Origin: a bacterium | GTDB lineage: Bacteria; Desulfobacterota; Binatia; HRBIN30; CADEER01 | DNA length: 64,000 nt | Direction: 5' to 3' | NCBI GenBank assembly: GCA_019637795.1 | Contig: JAHBUY010000007.1 | Coordinates: forward strand, 214,286 to 278,285 | Shown: piece by piece, positions 7,271 to 14,733 of the stretch | Position numbering within the stretch: the stretch's first letter is position 1 | Layout of the letters: the number at the start of each line of letters is the position of its first letter | Translations under genes and position numbers: made by a program | Notes under the pieces: model-generated | Databases searched by the model: none | Seen by the model: the letters and a program-made list of their open reading frames with translations, nothing else | What the model was told of the DNA's origin: nothing

Positions 7271-8932
7271 ATGCGCGCCATGGACGCTGATTTCCTGGTC
7301 ATCGGCAGCGGTCTCGCCGGCCTCACCTTCGCCCTGCAGGCGGCGCGCTCCGGCGATGTGCTGGTGCTCAGCAAGGACGTGCTCCCGGAGAGCGCGACGC
7401 GCTATGCGCAGGGCGGCATCGCCTCGGTGTGGAGCGCCGACGACTCCTTCGAGGCGCACGTCGAGGACACGCTGATCGCCGGCGCCGGACTCTGCCATCG
7501 CGAGCTCGTCCAGTTGGTGGTGCGCGAGGGACCGGCGCGGATCCGCGACCTCATCGCCCTCGGCACCCACTTCTCGCGCCGCGACCATCAGGACGATCCC
7601 GAGTACGACCTGGGCCAGGAGGGTGGGCACAGTCACCGCCGCATCCTGCACGCCTCGGATGTCACGGGCCGCGAGATCATGCGCGCCCTGGTCGCCGCCG
7701 TGCGCGCGACGCCGAACATCCGCGTCCTCGAGCGCCACCTGGCGATCGACCTTCTCACCGACGCGGCACAGGACCCGACCGCGCAGCGCGTCTCCTGCTG
7801 GGGCGCCTATGCGCTGTCGCGCGACACCGGCGCCGTGCTGACCCTGACGGCGCGGGCGACGCTGCTCGCCACCGGCGGCGCCGGCAAGGTGTATCTCTAT
7901 ACGTCGAATCCGGACATCGCGACCGGCGACGGCATCGCCATGGCGTACCGTGCCGGCGTGCCGATCGGGAACATGGAGTTCATCCAGTTCCACCCGACGT
8001 GCCTCTACCATCCGGCGGCCAAGTCCTTCCTGATCAGCGAGGCGCTGCGTGGCGAGGGCGCGATCCTGCGCCGGCCCGACGGCACTCCCTTCATGAGCAC
8101 GTACGACCCGCGCGCCGAGCTCGCGCCGCGCGACATCGTCGCCCGCGCCATCGACAGTGAGATGAAGGTGCGCGGCTACGACTGCGTCTTCCTCGACATC
8201 TCGCACCAGCCGCGCGACTTCCTCCTCTCCCGCTTCCCCACCATCCACGCGCGCTGCCTCCAGTACGGCATCGACCTCACCCGCGAGCCGATCCCGGTCG
8301 TGCCCGCCGCGCACTACTGTTGCGGCGGCACCGTCACCACCGCCGACGGCGCCACCAGCGTCCGCCGCCTGTACGCCGCCGGGGAGGTGGCAATGACCGG
8401 CCTGCACGGCGCCAACCGCCTGGCGTCGAACTCGCTGCTCGAGGCGCTGGTCCTCGGCCACCGCTCCGCCGAGCACGCGGTGGCCCTGGTGGCCGCCGAG
8501 TCGCGCCAGCCGCCATCGTTCCCCGACTGGAACCCGGCCGGCGCCACCGATAGCGACGAGTCCGTGGTCGTCACCCAGAACTGGGACGAGATCCGCCGCT
8601 TCATGTGGAACTACGTCGGCATCGTCCGTTCCAACCGCCGCCTCGCCCGCGCCCTGCAGCGCATCGAGGCGTTGCGCGAGGAGATCGACCGCTACTACTG
8701 GGACTTCATCGTCACCGGCGACCTGATCGAGCTGCGCAACCTCGCCGTCGTCGCCGAGCTGATCATCCTCTCCGCGATCCGTCGCAAGGAGAGCCGCGGC
8801 CTCCACTACACGATCGACTACCCGGCGACGCTGCCCGAGGCGCGCGACACCATCATCTGGCCGGCGGAACGGTTCGCGCCCGATGCGGAGTTCCTCGCGT
8901 CCCTGCACCGGCGTCGGACGTCGGGCACCTGA
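7271..8932 (+). CDS. nadB: L-aspartate oxidase
   Basis: This FAD enzyme oxidises L-aspartate to iminoaspartate, the first step of de novo NAD synthesis. It has 553 residues. It opens with a GSGLAGL dinucleotide-binding motif; FAD-dependent fumarate reductase/NadB motifs follow: ARYAQGGIA-like TRYAQGGIA, HSHRRILHA, FHPTCLY, EALRGEGAI, APRDIVARAID and HYCCGG. The C-terminal helical domain ends with SRGLHYTIDYP. Start is given at 7271; a second ATG at 7280 (MDADFLV) is equally possible. It converges on glyA. No nadA or nadC lies beside it, so the pathway is split. Confidence 0.95.
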   Translation: MRAMDADFLVIGSGLAGLTFALQAARSGDVLVLSKDVLPESATRYAQGGIASVWSADDSFEAHVEDTLIAGAGLCHRELVQLVVREGPARIRDLIALGTHFSRRDHQDDPEYDLGQEGGHSHRRILHASDVTGREIMRALVAAVRATPNIRVLERHLAIDLLTDAAQDPTAQRVSCWGAYALSRDTGAVLTLTARATLLATGGAGKVYLYTSNPDIATGDGIAMAYRAGVPIGNMEFIQFHPTCLYHPAAKSFLISEALRGEGAILRRPDGTPFMSTYDPRAELAPRDIVARAIDSEMKVRGYDCVFLDISHQPRDFLLSRFPTIHARCLQYGIDLTREPIPVVPAAHYCCGGTVTTADGATSVRRLYAAGEVAMTGLHGANRLASNSLLEALVLGHRSAEHAVALVAAESRQPPSFPDWNPAGATDSDESVVVTQNWDEIRRFMWNYVGIVRSNRRLARALQRIEALREEIDRYYWDFIVTGDLIELRNLAVVAELIILSAIRRKESRGLHYTIDYPATLPEARDTIIWPAERFAPDAEFLASLHRRRTSGT

Positions 8933-8991
8933 CCGGGATCGGCCGCCAGCATCGCTGACCTCTCGGCGGCGACCGCCGCCGCGCTCGGGCC

Positions 8992-10242
8992 CTACGCGGC
9001 CGCCATCGATTCGATCGGGAACTGCTTGCAGAGCGCGATGACGTCGTCGCGCACCGACGCCAACCCGGTGCTGTCCCCCACCCGCTCGAGCGCCCGGCCG
9101 ATCAGCTCGGCGATGGCCGTCATCTCGGGCTCGCGCATGCCGCGGGTGGTCACCGCCGGCGTGCCGATGCGAACCCCGCTGGTGACGAACGGCGAGCGCG
9201 TTTCGAACGGCACGGTGTTGCGGTTGACCGTGATGTTCGCCGCCTCCAGCGTCTCCTGCGCCAGCTTGCCGGTGATCTCGGTGTTCCGTAGGTCGAGCAG
9301 CATCAGGTGATTGTCGGTGCCGCCCGACACCAGCCGGAAGCCGCGCTCGGTCAGGGCGTCGGCGAGAGCGCGCGCGTTGCGCACGATCTGCTCCTGATAG
9401 ACGCGGAACTCCGGCCGCGCCGCTTCGCGCAGCGCCACCGCTTTGGCGGCGATGACGTGCATCAGCGGCCCGCCCTGGTTGCCGGGGAACACCGAGGAGT
9501 TGAGGCTCTTCGCGTATGCCTCGCGACACAGCACCATGCCGCCGCGTGGACCGCGCAGCGTCTTGTGGGTCGTGGTGGTGACGAACTCGGCGAGCGGCAC
9601 GGGCGACGGATGGATGCCGGCGGCGACCAGGCCGGCGAAGTGCGCGATGTCGACCATCACCATGGCTCCCACCTCGTCGGCGGCGGCGCGGAACGGGGCG
9701 AAGTCGATGCTGCGCGGATAGGCGCTGTAGCCGACGACGATCAGCTTCGGCCGGTGCTGGCGGGCCAGCTCGCGCATCGCGTCGATGTCGAGCCGCTCGT
9801 CCTCGCGGCGCACGCCGTAGGGTACGACCTTGAAGAACTTGCCGGAGAAGTTGACGGGGCTGCCGTGCGTCAGATGGCCGCCGTGGGTCAGGTCCATCGC
9901 CAGGATCGTGTCGCCGGGCTGGAGCTGCGAGAAGTACACGGCCATGTTGGCCTGCGAGCCCGAGTGCGGCTGCACGTTGGCGTGCTCGGCGCCGAAGAGC
10001 GCCATGGCGCGGTCGATCGCCAACTGCTCCGCCACGTCGACGTGCTCGCAGCCGCCGTAGTAGCGACGGCCCGGATAGCCCTCGGCGTACTTGTTGGTGA
10101 GGATCGAGCCCTGCGCCTCGAGCACCGCCCGGCTGACCACGTTCTCGGAGGCGATCAGCTCCAGATTGTGCTGCTGCCGCTCCGCCTCGGCGCGGATGAC
10201 GCGCCAGATCTCGGGATCGGCCTGCTCGAGCGCGGACGCCAT
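8992..10242 (-). CDS. glyA: serine hydroxymethyltransferase
   Basis: This PLP enzyme interconverts serine and glycine while charging tetrahydrofolate with a one-carbon unit. It has 416 residues, the normal bacterial length. The PLP-lysine motif TTTTHKTLRGPRGG is present, along with the N-terminal SENVVS, the GYPGRRYYGG substrate-binding segment and the YSAYPRSIDFA-type region. The ATG at 10242 lies only 3 bp after the acpP stop. It is therefore the last gene of the leftward lpxD-yceD-rpmF-fabG-acpP-glyA run, placing C1 metabolism in a lipid/translation operon. It converges on nadB. Confidence 0.97.
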   Translation of the reverse strand: MASALEQADPEIWRVIRAEAERQQHNLELIASENVVSRAVLEAQGSILTNKYAEGYPGRRYYGGCEHVDVAEQLAIDRAMALFGAEHANVQPHSGSQANMAVYFSQLQPGDTILAMDLTHGGHLTHGSPVNFSGKFFKVVPYGVRREDERLDIDAMRELARQHRPKLIVVGYSAYPRSIDFAPFRAAADEVGAMVMVDIAHFAGLVAAGIHPSPVPLAEFVTTTTHKTLRGPRGGMVLCREAYAKSLNSSVFPGNQGGPLMHVIAAKAVALREAARPEFRVYQEQIVRNARALADALTERGFRLVSGGTDNHLMLLDLRNTEITGKLAQETLEAANITVNRNTVPFETRSPFVTSGVRIGTPAVTTRGMREPEMTAIAELIGRALERVGDSTGLASVRDDVIALCKQFPIESMAAA

Positions 10243-10245
10243 GGG

Positions 10246-10488
10246 TTACGACTGTTTGTGGCTCTCGATGTAGTTGACGACGTCCTGGACGGTGCGGATC
10301 TTCTCCGCCTCCTCGTCCGAGATCTCCATGTCGTACTCTTCCTCGAGCGCCATCACGAGCTCGACGATGTCCAGCGAGTCGGCGCCCAGGTCCTCGATGA
10401 AGGAGGCCTCAGGCGTGACGTCGCCGTCGCCGACGCCCAGTTGCTCACAGATGATCTCGCGCACCTTTTGTTCGACCGGAGAGGCCAT
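10246..10488 (-). CDS. acpP: acyl carrier protein
   Basis: This is the carrier of growing fatty acyl chains, 80 residues. The phosphopantetheine-attachment Ser is in GADSLDIVELVMALEEEYD, and the protein is strongly acidic as expected. The start is the ATG at 10488 because a perfect TAGGAGG ribosome binding site stands 5 nt upstream; a GTG two codons earlier would fall inside that site. It lies 19 bp after fabG and 3 bp before glyA. FabG, directly upstream, acts on the acyl chain bound to this protein. Confidence 0.96.
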   Translation of the reverse strand: MASPVEQKVREIICEQLGVGDGDVTPEASFIEDLGADSLDIVELVMALEEEYDMEISDEEAEKIRTVQDVVNYIESHKQS

Positions 10489-10507
10489 CCCCACCTCCTA
10501 ATCCTGA

Positions 10508-11257
10508 CTAGATGTACAAGCCGCCGTTGATGCCGATCACCTGACCGGTGATGTAGCCCGCTTCCCGTCGGGCCAGAAAGCCAACCAACTCCGCCACCTC
10601 GTCCACCGTTCCCAGTCGGCCAACCGGAATGAGCTGCAGATACTCCGATCGCCGGTCCTCGGGCAAGTAGGCGGTCATCTCGGTTTCGATGAGACCGGGC
10701 GCCACCGCGTTCACCGTCACCGAGCGGGACGCGAGCTCGCGCGCCATGGACTTGGTGAAACCGATGATCCCAGCCTTGGCTGCGGCGTAGGCGGCCTGGC
10801 CCGCGTTGCCCATCACCCCCACCACCGAGGTGATGTTGATGATGCGCCCGTAGTGCGCCCGCAGCATCGTGCGCGCCGCGGCGCGCGTGCAACTGAAGGT
10901 GCCGCGCAGGTTGACGGCGATCACCTGATCCCATTCCTCGGGCTTCAGCCGCAGCAGGAGGTTGTCGATCGCCATGCCGGCGTTGTTGACCAGGATGTCG
11001 AGCCGGCCGGCGGTCCTGACGATGCCGGCGATGGCGGCCGCGGTGGCCTCGACGTCGGCGACGTCGAACTGCACCGCCTCCGCCTGTCCACCGGCGGCGG
11101 CGATCGCCGCGACGCACGACTGCGCGGCATCGCCATCGCGGACGTAACTGACATAGGTCCGCGCGCCTCGGCCCGCCAGATGACGAGCGATCCCGCGACC
11201 GATGCCGCGCGACGCCCCGGTGACCAGGGCGACCTGGTCGGCCAGCGGACCGCTCAT
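10508..11257 (-). CDS. fabG: 3-oxoacyl-[acyl-carrier-protein] reductase
   Basis: This NADPH-dependent reductase acts on 3-ketoacyl-ACP in fatty acid elongation. It has 249 residues. The short-chain dehydrogenase features are complete: TGASRGIGRG cofactor loop, NNAG, catalytic Ser in ITSVVG, and the Tyr/Lys pair in YAAAK. The C-terminus ends YITGQVIGINGGLYI, typical for FabG. The start is the ATG at 11257 (MSGPLADQVA); a longer frame overlaps rpmF. It lies 19 bp after rpmF and 19 bp before acpP. This mimics the familiar rpmF-plsX-fabH-fabD-fabG-acpP order, but with plsX, fabH and fabD missing. Confidence 0.95.
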   Translation of the reverse strand: MSGPLADQVALVTGASRGIGRGIARHLAGRGARTYVSYVRDGDAAQSCVAAIAAAGGQAEAVQFDVADVEATAAAIAGIVRTAGRLDILVNNAGMAIDNLLLRLKPEEWDQVIAVNLRGTFSCTRAAARTMLRAHYGRIINITSVVGVMGNAGQAAYAAAKAGIIGFTKSMARELASRSVTVNAVAPGLIETEMTAYLPEDRRSEYLQLIPVGRLGTVDEVAELVGFLARREAGYITGQVIGINGGLYI

Positions 11258-11276
11258 CGCCTGGGCGCGGTCCGGC

Positions 11277-11456
11277 TCAGTCCTGGATCTCGACCACCTG
11301 CCGGCCGCGGTACATGCCGCAGTGCGGACAGGCGCGATGGCGGAGCGCCGCCTCCCCGCACTCGGGGCACGGCACCGTGCTGGGCGCCACCAGGGCATCG
11401 TGCGCGCGGCGCTTGTTCTTCTTCGACACGGAGGTACGTCGCTTGGGAACGGGCAT
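11277..11456 (-). CDS. rpmF: 50S ribosomal protein L32
   Basis: This encodes 59 residues, beginning MPVPKRRTSVSKKNKRRAHD, the hallmark N-terminus of L32. A zinc-ribbon is made by C30-PE-C33 and C43-PH-C46, so this is the zinc-binding (C+) form. The C-terminus MYRGRQVVEIQD is also typical. The ATG at 11456 is followed 68 bp upstream by yceD, the classic yceD-rpmF pair, and fabG begins 19 bp downstream. The gene is short but unmistakable. Confidence 0.96.
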   Translation of the reverse strand: MPVPKRRTSVSKKNKRRAHDALVAPSTVPCPECGEAALRHRACPHCGMYRGRQVVEIQD

Positions 11457-11524
11457 CGGGGTCTCCTTGCGGCCGCCGTCTGGCGCGGCGGGCCGATCGT
11501 GATCGATGAACGGGTGTGGCCTCG

Positions 11525-12058
11525 TCAGGAATCGCGGCGCAGGCTCCGCAGCACCGCCAGGCGCGGGTCACCGTCGTCGGCGGCGCAGCCGCAGGCGCCG
11601 GCGTTGAGGTCGGCGCCACAGCGGGCGCAGAGGCCGCGGCAGTCCTCGCGGCACAGTGGCAGCGTCGGCAGCGACAGCAGCAGCCGTTCGCGCAGCGGCG
11701 GCGAGAGGTCGACCTCCTCGCCCTCGTACCACATCATGTGCTCGTCGCCGCCGCCGTCGAGCGCCTCGTCGGCCCACCGTCCGCGGCGCGGCACCATGAT
11801 GAAATCGAAGTCCGGGTCGTGGTCGAATTCGAACTCGCGCAGGCAGCGCGCGCACACGCCGGCCACCCGGCTGCGCATGTGGCCCTGGAAGAACAGCTCC
11901 TGGCCGGTGCGGTAGAAACGCACGTCCACCGTGGCGGGTCCGCGGAACTCGTAGTCGTGCGCCGGTCCGTGCGCCAGCAGCGGGCTCAGCTCGTCCGTCG
12001 GCTCGTCGCAGACGAGCGACTTGACGCGTTCGTCGATGTCGCGAAGGGGGATACGCAC
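11525..12058 (-). CDS. yceD: YceD/DUF177-family protein
   Basis: This encodes 177 residues. The DUF177 pattern is present: VAGVCARCLREFEF in the middle and the Cys-rich C-terminal CREDCRGLCARCGADLNAG, followed by ACGC. These Cys pairs probably bind a metal. YceD is almost always encoded just before rpmF, as here, and has been linked to 23S rRNA accumulation in plants and bacteria. The biochemical role remains unclear. The ATG at 12058 (MRIPLRDIDE) lies 54 bp after lpxD on the same strand. Confidence 0.9.
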   Translation of the reverse strand: MRIPLRDIDERVKSLVCDEPTDELSPLLAHGPAHDYEFRGPATVDVRFYRTGQELFFQGHMRSRVAGVCARCLREFEFDHDPDFDFIMVPRRGRWADEALDGGGDEHMMWYEGEEVDLSPPLRERLLLSLPTLPLCREDCRGLCARCGADLNAGACGCAADDGDPRLAVLRSLRRDS

Positions 12059-12112
12059 GGCCTCATACCGGGGAGCAGAAGTTCGCGAGAGTATCGGCGA
12101 GGGTGGCGAAAA

Positions 12113-13135
12113 TCAAGATTGGTCGGCACCTTCCACGCCCAGGCGACGCTCCAGTCGGCGCACCCGGCGGAACAGCTCGGGCAGCCGCGTGGTCGCCGCC
12201 ATGGCCCGGCGCCAGAGCCCCATTTCCATCGCCGGATAGCCGCCCATCGTCGCGCCGGCGGGCACCGAGTTGTTCACCCCGCTCTGGGCGGCAATCTGCG
12301 CCCCGTCGCCGATGGTCAGGTGCCCCGCGGTCCCGACCTGCCCGCCGATCCGCACCCACTGGCCGATGCGGGTGCTGCCGGAGAGCCCGACCTGCGCCGC
12401 CAGCATGCTGTGCGAGCCGATCTCGCAGCCGTGGGCGACCATCACCAGATTGTCGAGCTTCACGCCCTGGCGGAGGACCGTCGAGCCGACCATGGCACGA
12501 TCCACGGTGCTGTTGGCTCCGACCTCGACCTGGTGCTCGAGCACCACGTCACCGCCCTGCAGCAGGCGCTTGATGCCGCCGTCCGCTGGCGCATAACCGA
12601 AGCCGTCCGAGCCGATCACCGACCCGGCGTGCAGCACGACGTCGTCGCCGATGCGCACCCGCTCCCGCACCGTGGCGTGGGCATGAGCGGTGAAGCGCTC
12701 GCCGATGGTGACGTCGTCGTAGATCACCACGTGCGGCGCGAGGCGGGCCTGGCGCCCGATCCGCACCCGCTCGCCGATCACGGCGTAGGCGCCGATCGAC
12801 GCGTCCGGCCCGATCACCGCCGAGGCGGCGATCTGCGCCGTCGGGTGGATGGAACGCGGCCAGGTCAGCGGGACGTGGAAGTGCTCCACGGCGCGCGCGA
12901 AGGCCATGTACGGCTCCGGCGTGCGCAGGCTCGGCAACGGCGTCGCCGGCGCGTCGAGCGCCAGGATGACCGCCGCGGCGCGACAATCGGCGAGGAACTT
13001 CAGATAGCGTGGGTTCGCCACGAATGTGAGATCGCCGGCGCCCGCGCTCTCGATCGGCGCGCAGCGCGTGATCTCCACCCCCCCGTCGCCGTGCAGCTCG
13101 CAGCCCAGCCGCGCCGCCAGATCGCTCAGGCGCAT
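12113..13135 (-). CDS. lpxD: UDP-3-O-(3-hydroxyacyl)glucosamine N-acyltransferase
   Basis: This is the third enzyme of lipid A synthesis, transferring a hydroxyacyl chain from ACP to the 2-amino group of UDP-3-acyl-glucosamine. It has 340 residues. The N-terminal uridine-binding domain is recognisable (SAGAGDLTFVANPRY). It is followed by a left-handed beta-helix of hexapeptide repeats (about 105-300), with the catalytic His region VAHGCEIGSHSMLAAQVG. A short C-terminal helix (LPELFRRVRRLERRL) closes the protein. The start is the ATG at 13135 (MRLSDLAARLG). Acyl-ACP for the reaction would come from the fabG/acpP genes downstream. Its presence shows a Gram-negative, LPS-type outer membrane. Confidence 0.94.
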   Translation of the reverse strand: MRLSDLAARLGCELHGDGGVEITRCAPIESAGAGDLTFVANPRYLKFLADCRAAAVILALDAPATPLPSLRTPEPYMAFARAVEHFHVPLTWPRSIHPTAQIAASAVIGPDASIGAYAVIGERVRIGRQARLAPHVVIYDDVTIGERFTAHAHATVRERVRIGDDVVLHAGSVIGSDGFGYAPADGGIKRLLQGGDVVLEHQVEVGANSTVDRAMVGSTVLRQGVKLDNLVMVAHGCEIGSHSMLAAQVGLSGSTRIGQWVRIGGQVGTAGHLTIGDGAQIAAQSGVNNSVPAGATMGGYPAMEMGLWRRAMAATTRLPELFRRVRRLERRLGVEGADQS

Positions 13136-13310
13136 CGTCCGCCTCCTCGTGTGCTGGGCCGCTCTTAGCGACGGCGCGCTGGCGCGGCAACTCGGCCCGT
13201 CGGTGCGTTGCGGTCGCGCAGACCCTGTGGTAGCTGCCGACGACTCGGCTCGGCGATCAGCGCCGGCACCCGTGCGGATCGCGAATCCCGCGCCGGGCCG
13301 CACACGACAG

Positions 13311-14183
13311 ATGCCCCAGCTCACTCTCGGTCTTCCCAAAGGCAGTCTCGAAGCCACCACCCTCGAGCTCTTCCGCAAGTCGGGCTGGAAGATCTCGGGC
13401 GCCGACCGCAGCTACTTCCCCAGCGTCGACGACGATACCCTGCGCTGCGTTCTGGCGCGCCCGCAGGAGATGTCGCGCTACGTCGAGGACGGCGTGCTCG
13501 ACGCCGGCATCACCGGCAAGGACTGGACGCTCGAGAACGATTCCGACGTGCACGTCGTCTGCGACTTCGTCTACTCGAAGGCCAGCATGCGCCCGACCCG
13601 CTGGGTGCTGGTGGTGCCCCAGGCCTCGCCGATCACCACCCTGGAGCAGATGCAGGGCAAGCGGATCGCAACCGAGATGGTCGGCTTCACCAAGCGCTAC
13701 TTCCGTGAACGCCACGTCGACGTCGACGTCGAGTTCTCGTGGGGCGCGACCGAGGCGAAGGTCGTCCAGGGGCTGGTGGACGCGATCGTGGAAGTGACCG
13801 AGACCGGCAGCACCATCCGCGCCAACGGCCTCAAGATCATCCACGAGCTCTGCCAGTCCAATCCCCAGTTGGTCGCCAATCGCGGCGCCTGGGAGGACCC
13901 GTGGAAGCGCGAGAAGATCGAGCAGATCTCGCTGCTCCTCAACGGCGCCCTGCAGGCCGAGGCCAAGGTCGGGCTCAAGATGAACGTGCCGAAGGACAAG
14001 CTCGACGCCATCATGGCGATGATCCCGAGCATCACCGCGCCGACCGTGTCGCCGCTCTACAAGACCGAGTGGTTCGCCATCGAGACCGTCATCGCCGAGG
14101 CGGTGGTGCGGGAGCTGATCCCGCAGCTCCTCAAGAACGGCGCCGTCGGGATCATCGAGTATCCGCTGAACAAGGTGATCTGA
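13311..14183 (+). CDS. hisG: ATP phosphoribosyltransferase, long form
   Basis: This enzyme catalyses the first step of histidine synthesis: ATP plus PRPP gives phosphoribosyl-ATP. It has 290 residues from the ATG at 13311 (MPQLTLGLPKGSLE). The catalytic domain includes DAGITGKDW and the PRPP loop ETGSTIRANGLKII. About 75 C-terminal residues (from VGLKMNVPKDKLDAIMAMIPS) form the ACT-like regulatory domain of the long form, so feedback inhibition by histidine is expected and no HisZ partner is needed. It diverges from lpxD. Its last five codons, including the TGA, are repeated 157 bp downstream, flanking a MITE-like insertion. Confidence 0.95.
   Translation: MPQLTLGLPKGSLEATTLELFRKSGWKISGADRSYFPSVDDDTLRCVLARPQEMSRYVEDGVLDAGITGKDWTLENDSDVHVVCDFVYSKASMRPTRWVLVVPQASPITTLEQMQGKRIATEMVGFTKRYFRERHVDVDVEFSWGATEAKVVQGLVDAIVEVTETGSTIRANGLKIIHELCQSNPQLVANRGAWEDPWKREKIEQISLLLNGALQAEAKVGLKMNVPKDKLDAIMAMIPSITAPTVSPLYKTEWFAIETVIAEAVVRELIPQLLKNGAVGIIEYPLNKVI
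14169..14183 (+). repeat. 15-bp direct repeat, left copy (hisG 3' end)
   Basis: The sequence aacaaggtgatctga ends with the hisG stop codon. An exact second copy is at 14326-14340. Both are preceded by gct, with one extra g in this copy. The two copies bracket the inserted repeat at 14184-14325 and look like a target duplication. Confidence 0.75.
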
Positions 14184-14325
14184 CCTCGATGCGACAAAAC
14201 GCCTTCACCGCGGAGGCACGGAGACACGGAGGGGGCAGCGTCGCAATGGCGGGTGGGTGCGATCCCTATGGCCATTGTTGATGGCGTTGGGGATCTCCCC
14301 CCCCCCGAACCCCCTAAGCAAGGCT
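14184..14325. repeat. MITE-like dispersed repeat, truncated copy
   Basis: About 132 bp here (cctcgatgcgacaaaacgccttcaccg...gaaccccct) match, at an estimated 85-90 % identity, the left two thirds of a complete 194-bp element at 32779-32972. The copy starts at the first base after the hisG stop and ends near 14315, lacking the right terminal inverted repeat. A run of eleven C at 14297-14307 distinguishes it. No protein is supported inside it. Confidence 0.75.
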
Positions 14326-14340
14326 AACAAGGTGATCTGA
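14326..14340 (+). repeat. 15-bp direct repeat, right copy (overlaps lipoprotein start)
   Basis: This is an exact copy of 14169-14183. Here the TGA is followed by TG, so the A of TGA opens the ATG of the lipoprotein gene. This is the arrangement hisG would have had before the insertion, with a TGATG overlap. Confidence 0.75.
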
Positions 14341-14693
14341 TGTTGCGCTGCGCTCCCGTCCGCTGGCTCGCCCTCGCCGGCCTCGTCCTGCTCGCCGCCT
14401 GCAGCCAGCAGACCCCCGAGGATCGGGCCCGCGAGCAGGCGGAGAAGCTGCAGAAGAGCATGGTCGACGTCGAGGCGGTGGCGCTGGAGCAGAAGGCTCC
14501 GGCCGACGTGGTCTCGGAGGTGCAGCGCAATCTGACGGCGGTCAACGAGTACCAGGGCGAGATCAATGGCACGCTCGACTCGGTGACGATCAACGCCATC
14601 CAGGCGTTCCAGCGCAGCGCCGGTCTCAGGGACGACGGCATCATCACCGAGAAGACGCGCGAGAAGCTGGCGGCCGCCGCGGCCAAGCCATAG
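14340..14693 (+). CDS. small lipoprotein with peptidoglycan-binding-like repeat
   Basis: This encodes 117 residues. The N-terminus MLRCAPVRWLALAGLVLLAAC is a lipoprotein signal with lipobox LLAAC and lipidated Cys21. A charged helical stretch follows (EDRAREQAEKLQKSM). Residues from about 55 to 113 resemble a peptidoglycan-binding domain 1 unit (VQRNLTAVNEYQGEINGTLD, then AIQAFQRSAGLRDDGIIT), with the typical G-x-L-D and A-I-x-A-F-Q pattern. It probably sits on a membrane facing the cell wall. The ATG overlaps a TGA that is a second copy of the hisG stop, suggesting the gene was once translationally coupled to hisG. Confidence 0.8.
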   Translation: MLRCAPVRWLALAGLVLLAACSQQTPEDRAREQAEKLQKSMVDVEAVALEQKAPADVVSEVQRNLTAVNEYQGEINGTLDSVTINAIQAFQRSAGLRDDGIITEKTREKLAAAAAKP

Positions 14694-14703
14694 CGGCGGT
14701 AGA

Positions 14704-14726
14704 CCTCGGTGTTCCTCCGTGGTGAA
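14704..14726. repeat. fragment of the MITE terminal inverted repeat
   Basis: The segment cctcggtgttcctccgtggtgaa is an inverted match to the ttcaccacggaggcacgg core of the repeat at 14184 and 32779. It is therefore a leftover right end. It lies just after the lipoprotein gene, and its last bases form part of an AAGGAGG (14725-14731) in front of the next gene. Confidence 0.55.
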
Positions 14727-14733
14727 GGAGGCC

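Noticed and set aside
8933..8991. Bidirectional terminator between nadB and glyA
   Set aside because: The cggcggcgaccgccgccg segment could pair, but there is no T-run and similar sequence is common in this genome.
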